46,707 nucleotides of DNA, from contig NZ_JAFEUN010000021.1 in assembly GCF_016900895.1 (NCBI RefSeq), forward strand, positions 1 to 46,707, written 5' to 3'. Of the stretch, positions 25,055 through 33,986 are shown one piece after another. Position numbers and translations under genes: made by a program. The DNA comes from Parashewanella hymeniacidonis. Lineage in GTDB: Bacteria; Pseudomonadota; Gammaproteobacteria; Enterobacterales; Shewanellaceae. Each line of letters starts with the position of its first letter. The stretch's first letter is position 1. The notes below the pieces were generated by a model. The model had not been told where the DNA came from. It saw only the letters and a list, made by a program, of their open reading frames with translations, and searched no databases.

Positions 25055-26710
25055 TTATTCAGCAGACCTTAGAAGATAAAACTCAGTACCTTTAAAGTAA
25101 CCTGGCCAGTCTATAGAATTACCTAGAACTCTGGCTGCATCAGCATAAATCGCTAAGTCTTGAATCGCTCCGTCTAAGTTCCAATCTTCACGGTATTCAT
25201 CACAAACATGGTGGTAACATCCTCGGCGAATTTGCTGCATTTTCTTTTTGTATTGTGCGGTTGCATCATCAATTGGCTCACTGCCACCGCCAGCGAACAC
25301 AGCCGGAACACCGTATTTTGCAAAACTAAAATGATCAGAACGGAAGAAACCACCGGCTTCTGGATACTTTTCTGATTTCACAGTTCTATTTTGCTTTTTA
25401 GCGGCATCTGCTATGTAGTTTTCCAGCTGAGATTTTCCTTTACCGACGATGGTGTAGTCTTTGGTTTTACCATAGATATTAGTGCTGTCTAAGTTGAAAA
25501 CTGCAACCGTTTTATCAAGAGGGAAAATTGGATGTTCAGCATAATAACGAGAACCTAATAAGCCTTGTTCTTCACCAGTAGCTGCAACAAAAGTGAGTGA
25601 ACGAGCGAGTTTTTCGCCATTAGCAGCTTTTTGAGCAAAAATGCGGGCAATCTCCATAATACCTGCTGTACCTGAAGCATTATCTAACGCACCGTTATAG
25701 ATTTGGTCGCCAGTTTTCGTTTCATCTTTGCCAATGTGATCCCAATGCGCAACAAACAGTAATTGTTCATCTTTCTGACTGGTTCCCGGTAAGGTTGCGA
25801 CGACATTATAGCTATCGGCATAATCAATGCTGTTATCAAGTTCAAAGCTCGCACTTTGGTTTAAATTAATATGAGTAGGTTTAAGTGCAGCCTGCTTCAT
25901 TAATTTTGCTAGGTTCAGCTTAGATTTTTTAAAGAGTTTCTGCGCAAAGGAGTTGGTAATCCATCCTTCAACTCTCACATTATTGTTATCTGTTGTTGTT
26001 TGTTGCACTAGATCTTGTTGAGCGCCAGTCCAGCTATTTTCGACAACCGACCAAGGGTAAGACGCAGGCTCAGTATCATGGATGATGATTGCACCTATCG
26101 CACCTTGTTTTGATGCCTCAATAAATTTGTAATCCCAGCGACCATAATAAGTCATGGCTTTACCGTCGAATACACCTGCGGTTGGGCGAGCAAAACCTGG
26201 ATCGTTAACCATAATGACGGCAACTTTGCCTTTCATGTCTAAACCAGCATAGTCGTTCCAATGATGTTCAGGGGCATTGATGCCATAACCAACAAAAACA
26301 AGCGGGGCGTCTTTAATTGAAATGTGTTTTTCATTAATGCGAGTATTTACTACAACATCTTTGCGGTAAGTTAGTGGAATATTGCCTAAGGTAACTTTCG
26401 CAGTATCTTCATTGGTGGTGTAACTCACCATTGGCACAGCTTGTAAGTAGCTACCATTGTTGGCACCAACTAATCCCATGTCTTTAAAAGATTGAGTGAG
26501 GTAAGCGATGGTTTTCTTTCCGCCTTCAGTTGCAGGTGCTCGTCCTTCAAATTCATCAGATGATAAGACTTTAATGTCTTTTCGAAACTGAGTTTCGTTG
26601 AATAGTGATGCTGTGACCGGGGAAACACTCGTATTATGTTCAATATGCGGTTGGGTTGTTGCACAAGCTGTCAGCATGGCCACAGCGCTAATAAGGATTG
26701 GAGTTCTCAT
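25055..26710 (-). CDS. Lipoprotein M28 family aminopeptidase with PA domain
   Basis: Zinc aminopeptidase predicted to be anchored in the envelope. The signal peptide MRTPILISAVAMLTAC has lipobox LTAC with Cys16. A protease-associated (PA) insert covers about residues 135-240 (NAPEHHWNDYAGLDMKGKVA). The M28 metal ligands are present in order: His322 (HWDHIG), Asp343 (GALDNASGTAG), Glu380-Glu381 (ATGEEQGLLGS), Asp408 (NLDSTN) and His460 (SDHFSFAKYG). The length, 551 residues, is usual for this group. It probably degrades peptides in the periplasm or outside. It has its own terminator; purN-purM lie upstream on the same strand behind another terminator. Confidence 0.93.
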   Translation of the reverse strand: MRTPILISAVAMLTACATTQPHIEHNTSVSPVTASLFNETQFRKDIKVLSSDEFEGRAPATEGGKKTIAYLTQSFKDMGLVGANNGSYLQAVPMVSYTTNEDTAKVTLGNIPLTYRKDVVVNTRINEKHISIKDAPLVFVGYGINAPEHHWNDYAGLDMKGKVAVIMVNDPGFARPTAGVFDGKAMTYYGRWDYKFIEASKQGAIGAIIIHDTEPASYPWSVVENSWTGAQQDLVQQTTTDNNNVRVEGWITNSFAQKLFKKSKLNLAKLMKQAALKPTHINLNQSASFELDNSIDYADSYNVVATLPGTSQKDEQLLFVAHWDHIGKDETKTGDQIYNGALDNASGTAGIMEIARIFAQKAANGEKLARSLTFVAATGEEQGLLGSRYYAEHPIFPLDKTVAVFNLDSTNIYGKTKDYTIVGKGKSQLENYIADAAKKQNRTVKSEKYPEAGGFFRSDHFSFAKYGVPAVFAGGGSEPIDDATAQYKKKMQQIRRGCYHHVCDEYREDWNLDGAIQDLAIYADAARVLGNSIDWPGYFKGTEFYLLRSAE

Positions 26711-26724
26711 TATTTCTCCTTTTT

Positions 26725-26756
26725 AGAAAAAGAAAGAGGCCGAAGCCTCTTTTTTA
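26725..26756 (-). terminator. Terminator of purN
   Basis: Stem GAGGC/GCCTC with tetraloop TTCG on the minus strand, followed by a T-rich run. It lies between purN and the peptidase gene and may also work on the plus strand. Confidence 0.78.
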
Positions 26757-26779
26757 AAGTCGTTGGATTTGGTGAACAT

Positions 26780-27430
26780 TTAATCCGCAGCATAACCATT
26801 AGGGCCTAAAGCTTGCCCATCTAGATAGCACTGATTAGATTCCATTTTTAATCGGCCTTGGCTAAACCACTTTACAACGAGTGGGTAGATAGCGTGTTCT
26901 TGCTCATGAACTCGTTGTGCTAATTCTTCCACGTTATCACCGTCATAGACAGGAACTTTAGCCTGTAAAATAACAGGACCAGCATCCAATTCTGGAATAA
27001 CAAAATGAACACTTGCGCCATGTTCATTGTCTCCAGCATCAATTGCACGTTGGTGAGTGTTTAATCCTGTGTACTTAGGCAATAACGACGGATGAATATT
27101 TACCATCTTTCCTAAGTAGTGATTAACCAACTCATCAGTGAGAATACGCATAAAACCCGCCAAGACAATTAAGTCAGGTTGGTATTTATCAATGGCACAC
27201 TTTAAGCGGGCATCGTAATCTGAACGTGATTCTTTTGTACGTGCAATCACACAACTGGTATCAATTTCGTGCTGGTGGGCACGAGTTAATCCATACGCTG
27301 TTGGTTTGCTACTGATAACGCCTACAACTTCACCTAAAAGGTGGTCGTCACAGCTATCGATAACGGCTTGTAAATTACTGCCGCTACCTGAAACTAAAAC
27401 TAAAATACGGCAAGCCTTAGCCGACTCCAT
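26780..27430 (-). CDS. purN: Phosphoribosylglycinamide formyltransferase 1
   Basis: Third step of de novo purine synthesis: transfers formyl from 10-formyl-THF to GAR. The 216-residue protein has VSGSGSNLQAVID (phosphate-binding loop), LAGFMRILT, the catalytic region NIHPSLLPKYTGLNTH (Asn and His) and GASVHFVIPELDAGPVILQ (catalytic Asp). The start ATG overlaps the purM stop (TAATG), so translation is coupled. Length and motifs are normal. Confidence 0.97.
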   Translation of the reverse strand: MESAKACRILVLVSGSGSNLQAVIDSCDDHLLGEVVGVISSKPTAYGLTRAHQHEIDTSCVIARTKESRSDYDARLKCAIDKYQPDLIVLAGFMRILTDELVNHYLGKMVNIHPSLLPKYTGLNTHQRAIDAGDNEHGASVHFVIPELDAGPVILQAKVPVYDGDNVEELAQRVHEQEHAIYPLVVKWFSQGRLKMESNQCYLDGQALGPNGYAAD

Positions 27431-28467
27431 TAACCGATCTCCACTTGTTCTTCGTCACCATTGCGCTCAGCAATCGTGCCGATCAGCCATGCGTTTTCAC
27501 CTTCTGCATTTAAAAGAGAAAGTGCCGCATCGACTTTGTCTGATGGCAGAGCAACGATCATACCTACACCACAGTTAAAGGTGCGATACATTTCGTGCTC
27601 AGTGATGTTCCCATTCTCTTTAAGCCAATTGAAGACGACCGGCCATTCCCAAGATGTACCATCAACCACTGCTTTAGCGTTGTTCGGTAATACCCGTGGA
27701 ATGTTTTCCCAGAATCCACCACCAGTAATGTGTGCCATTGCATGAACATCAACTTGCTCTGCAAGTTTTAGCAAAGATTTAACATAAATCTTTGTTGGTT
27801 CAAGTAGGTGGTTAATGAGTGGTTTGCCAGCAAGGTCTTGTTGTGGATCAGCTTTGCTTAGTTCTAACACTTTACGGATAAGTGAATAACCGTTTGAGTG
27901 TGGGCCACTTGATGGTAATGCGATTAAAGCGTCACCCGCTTTAACTTTTGTTCCATCAATAATGTGTGCTTTTTCAACAACACCAACACAGAAGCCTGCT
28001 AGATCGTAATCTTCGCCTTCATACATACCCGGCATTTCCGCTGTTTCGCCGCCAATGAGCGCACAACCCGATTGGTGACAACCTTCAGCAATACCGTTAA
28101 CAACAGATGTTGCAGTATCTACATCAAGTTTACCTGTAGCGTAATAGTCGAGGAAGAATAAAGGTTCAGCACCTTGAACAATCAAATCGTTTACACACAT
28201 TGCAACTAAATCAATACCAACGGTGTCGTGTTTAGCATAATCAATGGCTAAGCGAAGCTTAGTACCTACACCATCTGTACCCGAAACCAAAACAGGCTGC
28301 TTATACTTAGTCGGCAGTTCGCATAATGCGCCAAAGCCTCCTAAGTTACCCATGACTTCAGGGCGGTGAGTACGTTTTACGGCAGATTTGATGTTATCAA
28401 CCAGTGCATTGCCTGCATCGATGTCTACACCAGCGTCTTTATAGCTCAGAGAGGTAGGAGTGGTCAC
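27430..28467 (-). CDS. purM: Phosphoribosylformylglycinamidine cyclo-ligase (AIR synthetase)
   Basis: Fifth step of purine synthesis: ATP-dependent closure of FGAM to AIR. GTG 28467 is chosen because AGAGGAA lies just upstream and it yields exactly 345 residues, the E. coli length. An earlier ATG at 28530 would add 21 unrelated residues. Motifs: [64 protein letters not shown] and [16 protein letters not shown]. The order purM-purN with divergent upp is typical of the Shewanella group. Confidence 0.97.
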   Translation of the reverse strand: MTTPTSLSYKDAGVDIDAGNALVDNIKSAVKRTHRPEVMGNLGGFGALCELPTKYKQPVLVSGTDGVGTKLRLAIDYAKHDTVGIDLVAMCVNDLIVQGAEPLFFLDYYATGKLDVDTATSVVNGIAEGCHQSGCALIGGETAEMPGMYEGEDYDLAGFCVGVVEKAHIIDGTKVKAGDALIALPSSGPHSNGYSLIRKVLELSKADPQQDLAGKPLINHLLEPTKIYVKSLLKLAEQVDVHAMAHITGGGFWENIPRVLPNNAKAVVDGTSWEWPVVFNWLKENGNITEHEMYRTFNCGVGMIVALPSDKVDAALSLLNAEGENAWLIGTIAERNGDEEQVEIG

Positions 28468-28778
28468 AGAGGTTCCTCTTTGGGTACCAAAGTACTTTAA
28501 GGTACTTATTATTTTTAATATATTGCACAAAGAACAATGTCTTCACACATTGAATTTTTCGGGCGCAATTCTATCAGTTTATTGGCTTTGCCGAAAGCGA
28601 ACGATCAACGTTAATTTTGCTTTAGCTGGTGGTTTAATCGTCATTCGATTCAGTTGCTTAGCGATCCACATCACGATTCGGTGGATTTGTGAAACTATCT
28701 GTTTTTTTAACGGGATAAATTCGGTATTATCCGTGCAATTTGCCTTTTTCCGACAAAAAAGAAATCTAGGAGTACTCT
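28468..28778. promoter_or_regulatory. purM-upp divergent control region
   Basis: No gene is present in these 311 bases. AAGCGAACG at 28595-28603 matches most of one half of a PurR box, but the second half is poor, so purine control is only suggested. The upp ribosome site AGGAG lies near 28769. No riboswitch-like fold was recognised. Confidence 0.3.
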
Positions 28779-29405
28779 ATGAAAGTCGTTGAAGTAAAAC
28801 ACCCACTAGTTAGCCACAAAATTGGATTGATGCGTGAGGGTGACATCAGTACTAAGCGTTTTCGTGAATTAGCAGCCGAAGTTGGTAGCTTGTTAACTTA
28901 TGAAGCGACGGCTGATTTAGAGACTGAAGAAGTTACCATTAATGGTTGGAACGGTCCTGTTAAAGTTGACCAAATTAAGGGTAAAAAAATCACAGTAGTA
29001 CCGATTCTTCGTGCGGGCTTAGGCATGATGGATGGTGTGCTTGAACATATGCCAAGTGCACGTATTTCAGTAGTTGGTATTTACCGTGACGAAGAGACGT
29101 TAGAGCCAGTTCCTTATTTCGAAAAATTAGCCAGTGATCTTGATGAGCGTTTAGCATTAGTCGTTGATCCAATGTTGGCGACAGGTGGTTCATTGATCGC
29201 AACATTAGATCTTCTTAAAGAGCGTGGCTGTAAGCATATTAAAGCTTTAGTGTTAGTGGCTGCACCAGAAGGTATTGAAGCGCTTAAAAAGACGCATCCA
29301 GATGTTGAGTTATATACAGCCTCTATCGACGACTGCTTAAATGAAAAAGGCTACATTTTGCCAGGTCTTGGTGATGCGGGTGATAAGATTTTTGGTACAA
29401 AATAA
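28779..29405 (+). CDS. upp: Uracil phosphoribosyltransferase
   Basis: Pyrimidine salvage enzyme: uracil + PRPP to UMP. It is 208 residues, the same as E. coli. It begins [20 protein letters not shown]. The PRPP-binding motif is [20 protein letters not shown], the uracil-binding end is [17 protein letters not shown], and the central segment is [19 protein letters not shown]. No uraA permease follows. Instead a terminator and a group II intron fragment lie directly downstream. Confidence 0.98.
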   Translation: MKVVEVKHPLVSHKIGLMREGDISTKRFRELAAEVGSLLTYEATADLETEEVTINGWNGPVKVDQIKGKKITVVPILRAGLGMMDGVLEHMPSARISVVGIYRDEETLEPVPYFEKLASDLDERLALVVDPMLATGGSLIATLDLLKERGCKHIKALVLVAAPEGIEALKKTHPDVELYTASIDDCLNEKGYILPGLGDAGDKIFGTK

Positions 29406-29424
29406 GTATTAAGAGTTTTATAGT

Positions 29425-29449
29425 AAAGGAGGCATTAGCCTCCTTTTTT
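29425..29449 (+). terminator. Terminator of upp (intron target)
   Basis: Perfect stem AAAGGAGGC/GCCTCCTTT with loop ATTA and T run. The group II intron fragment starts immediately after its last T. Confidence 0.9.
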
Positions 29450-29990
29450 GTTTGCCCAGCGAAGCTGGCAAACCCGACAGGTTGAAAGAAACCTGTATCG
29501 CCCCGACTGAGGGGAAGATAATCCGAATAGCAAGGGCGTTGTTGGCTAACGGCAGGGTCTGAAGGAAGCCATAGGAAGTTAGAGGAACACAACGAAAGTG
29601 AACCTGATTCGGCATAATAGAGAGGTAAGCGTCCGAAATAGCGCAACGCCAAATACTCAGTCAGCTCTATTATGTGTTTGAGGGTGGGATTTCTAACAGG
29701 GAGCCAGTGCAGTAACTGGGGAAGCCTGACACCGACTCTGAAATTCAGAAACTTTTATTCAAGAGGAAACTCAAGGTGAAAGAGGGTGCGAGGTGGCAGA
29801 TGACCCCGTAGTAGTGAGTAAAATCCAGCCGATGAAAGCCAGTAATGGTGTGGAGGGGAAAACTGGGTTGACCAACAGCTGCGTTTGTTGGCGGCATTTG
29901 AAGCCAAAAGCTCAAATGTCAGGCGAAGGGGTGAAGCTTAATTTAAGTTTGTCATGGACAGATGTTTTTTTGTTTTGGCATTAGCGACAT
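29450..29990 (+). mobile_element. 3'-truncated group II intron (class C-like) fragment
   Basis: From GTTTG at 29450 the sequence has the order of elements seen in bacterial group IIC introns such as the Oceanobacillus one: an opening stem (TTTGCCCAGC/GCTGGCAAA), CTAACGGCAGGG, GTCTGAAGGAAGCC, GAGGAACACAACGAAAGTGA, then GTAGTAGTGAGTAAAATCCA just before a maturase-like reading frame (29793-29984, VSKIQPMKASNGVEGKTG). That frame stops after about 60 codons. No reverse transcriptase core and no domain V/VI were found, so it is a dead 5' fragment. Insertion right behind a rho-independent terminator is the known habit of class C introns. The exact right border is uncertain. Confidence 0.72.
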
Positions 29991-30181
29991 TACCAGGAAT
30001 AAAAGGGTAATGGCACTCAAGAACCATTATTCCAATTGTTTCACCACTCCAAGATGCAGTTGGACAGTCAGATAAATATAAAGTCACTTATTTTCCAGTA
30101 TTTGGATAAGAGTTTTTCTAAAAGTAGCTTTTGAATTACTTATCGACAAGTTAAACAATATTTAAATGGAACTAAAAGCTC
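29991..30181. other. Gene-free stretch right of the intron fragment
   Basis: No complete gene. A short plus-strand frame ending in TAA near 30108 (RTIIPIVSPLQDAVGQSDKY) looks protein-like and could be the tail of a lost gene, but it is too short to identify. No terminator is obvious for the antiporter gene that ends at 30182. Confidence 0.3.
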
Positions 30182-31498
30182 TTATAACGTCATTGCAGCA
30201 GCCCACCCAAAAATAAGTAGCGGAATGTTGTAATGAATAAAGGTCGGGATCACGCTGTCACGCATGTGGTCATGCTGACCATCAACATTTAAACCCGCAG
30301 TAGGACCTAATGTTGAATCAGATGCGGGTGAGCCGGCGTCACCTAACGCACCAGCAGTACCTACAAGTGCAATGGTAGCAGGCACAGAAAAACCAAATTG
30401 CAGTGCTAATGGAACGTAGATGGCAGCGATAATCGGTACCGTTGAAAATGAAGATCCAATGCCCATAGTGATCAGTAAACCAACTACCAACATTAACATT
30501 GCTGCTAATGCTTTATTGTCACCGATCATCGCATCAATGGATTGTACTAACGAATTGATCTCACCTGTTTGTTTAATAACGGCAGCAAAGCCTGCTGCAG
30601 CAATCATAATAAACCCAATGTTAGCCATCATTTTCACACCCTGAGTGAAAATATCTTGATTGGTTACATTTTTTAAAACCCCAGAAAGACTGAATACAAT
30701 GAATCCCACCAGTGAACCGAAGATCATGGACTCAGTTGTCAATTGAACACTTAACATCGCTGCGATTGCAATAACAGAGACAACGATATTTTTTTTGCTT
30801 ATTTCTGTAACCGTAGCAGCCGTTTCTTGAGCTTGTTTGTAAACTCTTGGTTTTCTGTAGCTAATAAATACAGCAACGAATAGGCCTAAAATCATCCCCA
30901 TGGCAGGAATAAACATAGCCTGTGGCACTTGCGAACGAACGGCATCCAATCCATTGTTGTTTAGGTTCGTTAGCAAAATGTCATTTAAGAAAATACCACC
31001 AAAACCGATTGGTAAAATCATATAAGTGGTTACAAGACCGAAGGTGATTACACAGGCGATGAGTCTTCTATCAATGTGCAGTTTAGTTATTACACCTAAA
31101 AGAGGTGGGATCATAATTGGAATAAATGCGATATGAATCGGTAAGATATTTTGTGAGCCAATGGCCATACAAAGAATACTGAATATCATCACCCATTTGA
31201 TTACAAATACATTGTTATCGTCCGCATCTTTACCTAATTTTGTCACGATTTTGCTTGAAAGCCATTCAGCAACACCAGAGTGCGATAGTGCGACTGCAAA
31301 TGCACCGAGTAGGGCATAACTGAGTGCGATTTTGGCACCACCGCCCAACCCATTATTAAAAGCACTGATTGTGGTGCTGATATCCAAATTACCCAATAGG
31401 CCGGCAACAACGGCACTTACCGTTAGAGAAATAACAACACTGACTCTAAATAAGCTAAGTAGCATCATTAAGCTGACTGCAATAACCACTGAATTCAT
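30182..31498 (-). CDS. Na+/H+ antiporter family protein (YuiF-like, PF03553)
   Basis: Inner-membrane protein of 438 residues with about 11-12 hydrophobic segments. Family features include [57 protein letters not shown] and a conserved end [20 protein letters not shown] followed by [10 protein letters not shown]. It belongs to the NhaC-related group, some of which act as amino-acid transporters, so the true substrate is open. It is likely monocistronic. The divergent gene is a peroxiredoxin. Confidence 0.85.
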   Translation of the reverse strand: MNSVVIAVSLMMLLSLFRVSVVISLTVSAVVAGLLGNLDISTTISAFNNGLGGGAKIALSYALLGAFAVALSHSGVAEWLSSKIVTKLGKDADDNNVFVIKWVMIFSILCMAIGSQNILPIHIAFIPIMIPPLLGVITKLHIDRRLIACVITFGLVTTYMILPIGFGGIFLNDILLTNLNNNGLDAVRSQVPQAMFIPAMGMILGLFVAVFISYRKPRVYKQAQETAATVTEISKKNIVVSVIAIAAMLSVQLTTESMIFGSLVGFIVFSLSGVLKNVTNQDIFTQGVKMMANIGFIMIAAAGFAAVIKQTGEINSLVQSIDAMIGDNKALAAMLMLVVGLLITMGIGSSFSTVPIIAAIYVPLALQFGFSVPATIALVGTAGALGDAGSPASDSTLGPTAGLNVDGQHDHMRDSVIPTFIHYNIPLLIFGWAAAMTL

Positions 31499-31634
31499 TA
31501 TTTATATTTTCCCATTTATATGACGCTACTATTTATGCCCGTGTTTTTTGTATGTGTAAAGGCCGAATTTTGTTGATTTTTTGTCGGGTTACCAATCAAT
31601 TTTGTAAAACTTGAGCAAAATACAGGGAAATAGG

Positions 31635-31662
31635 TTGCTTGATGTGATCAAGCTCATATAAT
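31635..31662 (+). promoter_or_regulatory. Candidate promoter of the peroxiredoxin gene with overlapping CRP-like site
   Basis: TTGCTT (31635-31640), a 16-base spacer and a perfect TATAAT (31657-31662). TGTGA-N6-TCATA at 31643-31658 overlaps the -10 box and resembles a CRP site; bound there it would repress. Prediction only. Confidence 0.45.
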
Positions 31663-31749
31663 GCTTGTTAATTTGAACTTGCTGGCAAATGACTTCGTAT
31701 GAGGACATTGATAACTAGCATTATGATTAACTTTAGATGGAGATCTAAA

Positions 31750-32355
31750 ATGAGCGTATTAGTAGGTCGTAAAGCCCCTAACTTTAAAGCTGCTGCTGTT
31801 CTTGGTAACGGTGAAATTGTTGATAATTTTGATTTAGCTGAAGCAATCAAAGGTAAGCCAGCTGTAATTTTCTTTTACCCACTTGATTTTACTTTTGTAT
31901 GTCCATCTGAGTTGATCGCATTCGATCACCGTATGGAAGAGTTCACTAAGCGCGGTGTTGAAGTTATCGGTGTTTCTATCGATTCTCAGTTCACTCACAA
32001 CGCATGGCGTAACACTCCAATCAACGAAGGCGGTATTGGTCCAGTTAAATACACTTTGGTTGCAGACGTTAAACACGAAATTTGCCAAGCATATGACGTT
32101 GAGCATCCAGAAGCTGGTGTAGCTTTCCGTGGTTCATTCTTAGTGGACAAAGAAGGTATGGTTCGTCACCAAGTGGTTAACGATCTTCCACTAGGTCGTA
32201 ACGTAGATGAAATGCTACGTATGATCGACGCCCTACAATTCCACGAAGAGCACGGTGAAGTTTGCCCAGCTGGTTGGAATAAAGGTGAAAAAGGCATGCA
32301 AGCAAGCCCTGAAGGTGTTGCAAGCTACCTAGCTGGAAATGCAGAAGAGCTATAA
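31750..32355 (+). CDS. Typical 2-Cys peroxiredoxin (AhpC/Prx1 type)
   Basis: Thiol peroxidase that reduces hydrogen peroxide and organic peroxides. ATG 31750 has GGAG upstream and gives the family start MSVLVGRKAPNFKAAAV, 201 residues. The peroxidatic Cys51 is in FYPLDFTFVCPSE and the resolving Cys172 in GEVCPAGWNKG. The C-terminal arm (GMQASPEGVASYLAGNAEEL) is long, so it is the sensitive eukaryote-like type rather than bacterial AhpC with AhpF. No reductase gene is adjacent. Thioredoxin is the likely partner (family knowledge). MITE copy B begins 11 bases after the stop. Confidence 0.95.
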   Translation: MSVLVGRKAPNFKAAAVLGNGEIVDNFDLAEAIKGKPAVIFFYPLDFTFVCPSELIAFDHRMEEFTKRGVEVIGVSIDSQFTHNAWRNTPINEGGIGPVKYTLVADVKHEICQAYDVEHPEAGVAFRGSFLVDKEGMVRHQVVNDLPLGRNVDEMLRMIDALQFHEEHGEVCPAGWNKGEKGMQASPEGVASYLAGNAEEL

Positions 32356-32365
32356 TCTAACCATT

Positions 32366-32632
32366 TATACCCATGATACCTGAAGATGCTCGATTTCAGC
32401 AAGAATGCACAACTTGTTAATCAAGGCGACGGTGTGCGGCAATAGTGAGCTATTGTTAGCACTGGCAACGAAGAGTAACAAGCTGTGCAACTCGCACTGC
32501 GTGGACTTCTCAGCGCCAATTCTTCTTTGTTACATTAGCTCGAAAGAATCCCGATATTCCTTCGCTAATGCGCCTCAAAGAATTGGCGCTGAAAAAGTCC
32601 TGAAACATGCATCTTAAAGTATCATGGGTATA
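32366..32632 (+). mobile_element. MITE copy B, 263 bp with TA duplication
   Basis: Same element as at 23454-23720 but in inverted orientation (element 32368-32630, TA at 32366-32367 and 32631-32632). The two copies have equal length and about seven differences. It lies between the peroxiredoxin stop and the DUF2007 gene, where its large internal hairpin (AGCGCCAATTCTT and complement) could affect the 3' end of the peroxiredoxin mRNA. Reading frames inside it are not genes. Confidence 0.88.
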
Positions 32633-32751
32633 GATTTGTTCCTAGAAGCTGCCATTGGCAGCTTCTTTTGTTTTTAGTCTAATTTCTACTTCAATTTCTC
32701 TCCATTCAAGTTATTATATTTTTCTTCTATTCAGGCAAGTTGGAGAGCCGC

Positions 32752-33057
32752 ATGTCAGACAAGTGTCTACTTGCTAAAGGGACGTTAATTGAAATTCATG
32801 CATGGAAAGGGTTATTAGAAACTCAAGATATTGAGGTTGAATTAAAGGGCGAAGCATTGCTTGGTGCTACTGGTGAGTTTGGACTCGATGCTTCATATGC
32901 CGAAGTTTGGGTGAAAAAAGACAAGATTGATCACGCTAGAAATATCTTAGATTCAATGCAACAGCAAGGTGAATCATGGTGTTGTAGAGAGTGTGGTGAA
33001 AAAAATGAGTCTAATTTTGAACTTTGCTGGCAATGTGGCACAGAAGCCCCGGAATAA
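32752..33057 (+). CDS. DUF2007 domain protein with C-terminal zinc ribbon
   Basis: A 101-residue protein from ATG 32752, preceded by GGAGAG at 32742-32747. The N-terminal part (TLIEIHAWKGLLETQDIEVE) is the signal-transducer-like DUF2007 fold found in small bacterial proteins. The C-terminus has CCRECGEKNESNFELCWQCG, a CxxC-x11-CxxC zinc ribbon. Function is unknown. The siroheme synthase gene starts five bases after its stop, so the two are probably one operon. Confidence 0.85.
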   Translation: MSDKCLLAKGTLIEIHAWKGLLETQDIEVELKGEALLGATGEFGLDASYAEVWVKKDKIDHARNILDSMQQQGESWCCRECGEKNESNFELCWQCGTEAPE

Positions 33058-33062
33058 ATTGA

Positions 33063-33947
33063 ATGCAATATTTTCCCATATTTGTAGATACTCAAAACAT
33101 CAATGTTCTGGTTGTTGGTGCAGGAGAGGTCGCAGCACGTAAACTCGCATTATTGGTAAGGACTGAAGCCAAGATAACCGTTATCGCAGATAAAATTTGT
33201 GATGAAGTTGAGGAGTTAGTGAAAACACATCGAGTTAAATTGAAACCTAGACTCGTGAATGAAGATGACATTGAAGGTATTCAGTTACTTTATTTAGCTA
33301 CTGCAGATCGTAAGGTTAATCAGCAGTATGCGGCTTTAGCCACTCAAAATAATATTTTGGTTAATGTTGTTGATAGCCCAGAAGATTGCTCTTTCATTAC
33401 TCCTGCGATTGTAGATAGAGGGAAGCTACAAATTGCTGTCAGCGGTAGCGGGGCTGCTCCCGTAATTGCTGGGTTGATTAGAACTAAGATTGAATCTTGG
33501 TTACCCCAGTCTGTTTCGCAATTAATCGAGTTTGCCGCAAATACTCGAAGCTCACTAAAACAAACGTTAAATAAAAGTGTTGGTTTAAGGCAGTTTTGGT
33601 ATCAATTTTTTAATCGAAACGGTTTTGGGTTTAGTGAAGTAACTCCAGATGTTTTTCAACAAACACTCGAGCAATGTAATGAAGCGTTAGGGACTGCAGT
33701 CACCAAAATATACTTCATTCAGTCAGCACAAGACATTTCGACATTGCCAATATCAGTGTTACCTATTTTACAGCAAATAGATGATGTTTATTTTGAAGAT
33801 GAAGTCCCACAAGAGTTGAATGAACTCATTCGCCGAGACGCTACAAGAAACCGATTCAGGACAAATCAAACATACGAATTTCAATCTGCAAATGTTTTGG
33901 TTTATGCAACTTCTTGCAACTTACCAAACACAATCTTCCTAAAATAA
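33063..33947 (+). CDS. Siroheme synthase, Met8-type dehydrogenase/ferrochelatase with degenerate SUMT-like tail
   Basis: Residues 1-215 match the CysG N-terminal half, which oxidises precorrin-2 with NAD and inserts iron to make siroheme: MQYFPIFVDTQNINVLVVGA with GAGEVAARK (NAD site), DDIEGIQLLYLATADRKVNQ, VDSPEDCSFITPAIVDRGKL and AVSGSGAAPVIAGLIR. Residues about 220-280 (KIYFIQSAQDISTLPISVL, DDVYFEDEVPQELNELIRRD) resemble the first strand-helix units of the SUMT methyltransferase but have lost the VGAGPGDP SAM loop, and the rest of the domain is missing. Uroporphyrinogen methylation must be done by a separate enzyme. A terminator follows. Confidence 0.87.
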   Translation: MQYFPIFVDTQNINVLVVGAGEVAARKLALLVRTEAKITVIADKICDEVEELVKTHRVKLKPRLVNEDDIEGIQLLYLATADRKVNQQYAALATQNNILVNVVDSPEDCSFITPAIVDRGKLQIAVSGSGAAPVIAGLIRTKIESWLPQSVSQLIEFAANTRSSLKQTLNKSVGLRQFWYQFFNRNGFGFSEVTPDVFQQTLEQCNEALGTAVTKIYFIQSAQDISTLPISVLPILQQIDDVYFEDEVPQELNELIRRDATRNRFRTNQTYEFQSANVLVYATSCNLPNTIFLK

Positions 33948-33975
33948 AAAACCGCCAGAAAAGGCGGCTTTTTTA
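33947..33975. terminator. Bidirectional terminator between siroheme synthase and fadL
   Basis: Stem AACCGCC/GGCGG(C)TT with loop AGAAA, A run on the left and T run on the right, between convergent genes. Confidence 0.85.
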
Positions 33976-33986
33976 TTTGTGGCTAT

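Noticed and set aside
32405-32617. 70-codon open frame inside the second MITE
   Set aside because: It lies wholly within the repeated element, and the same region in copy A is not maintained as a gene.
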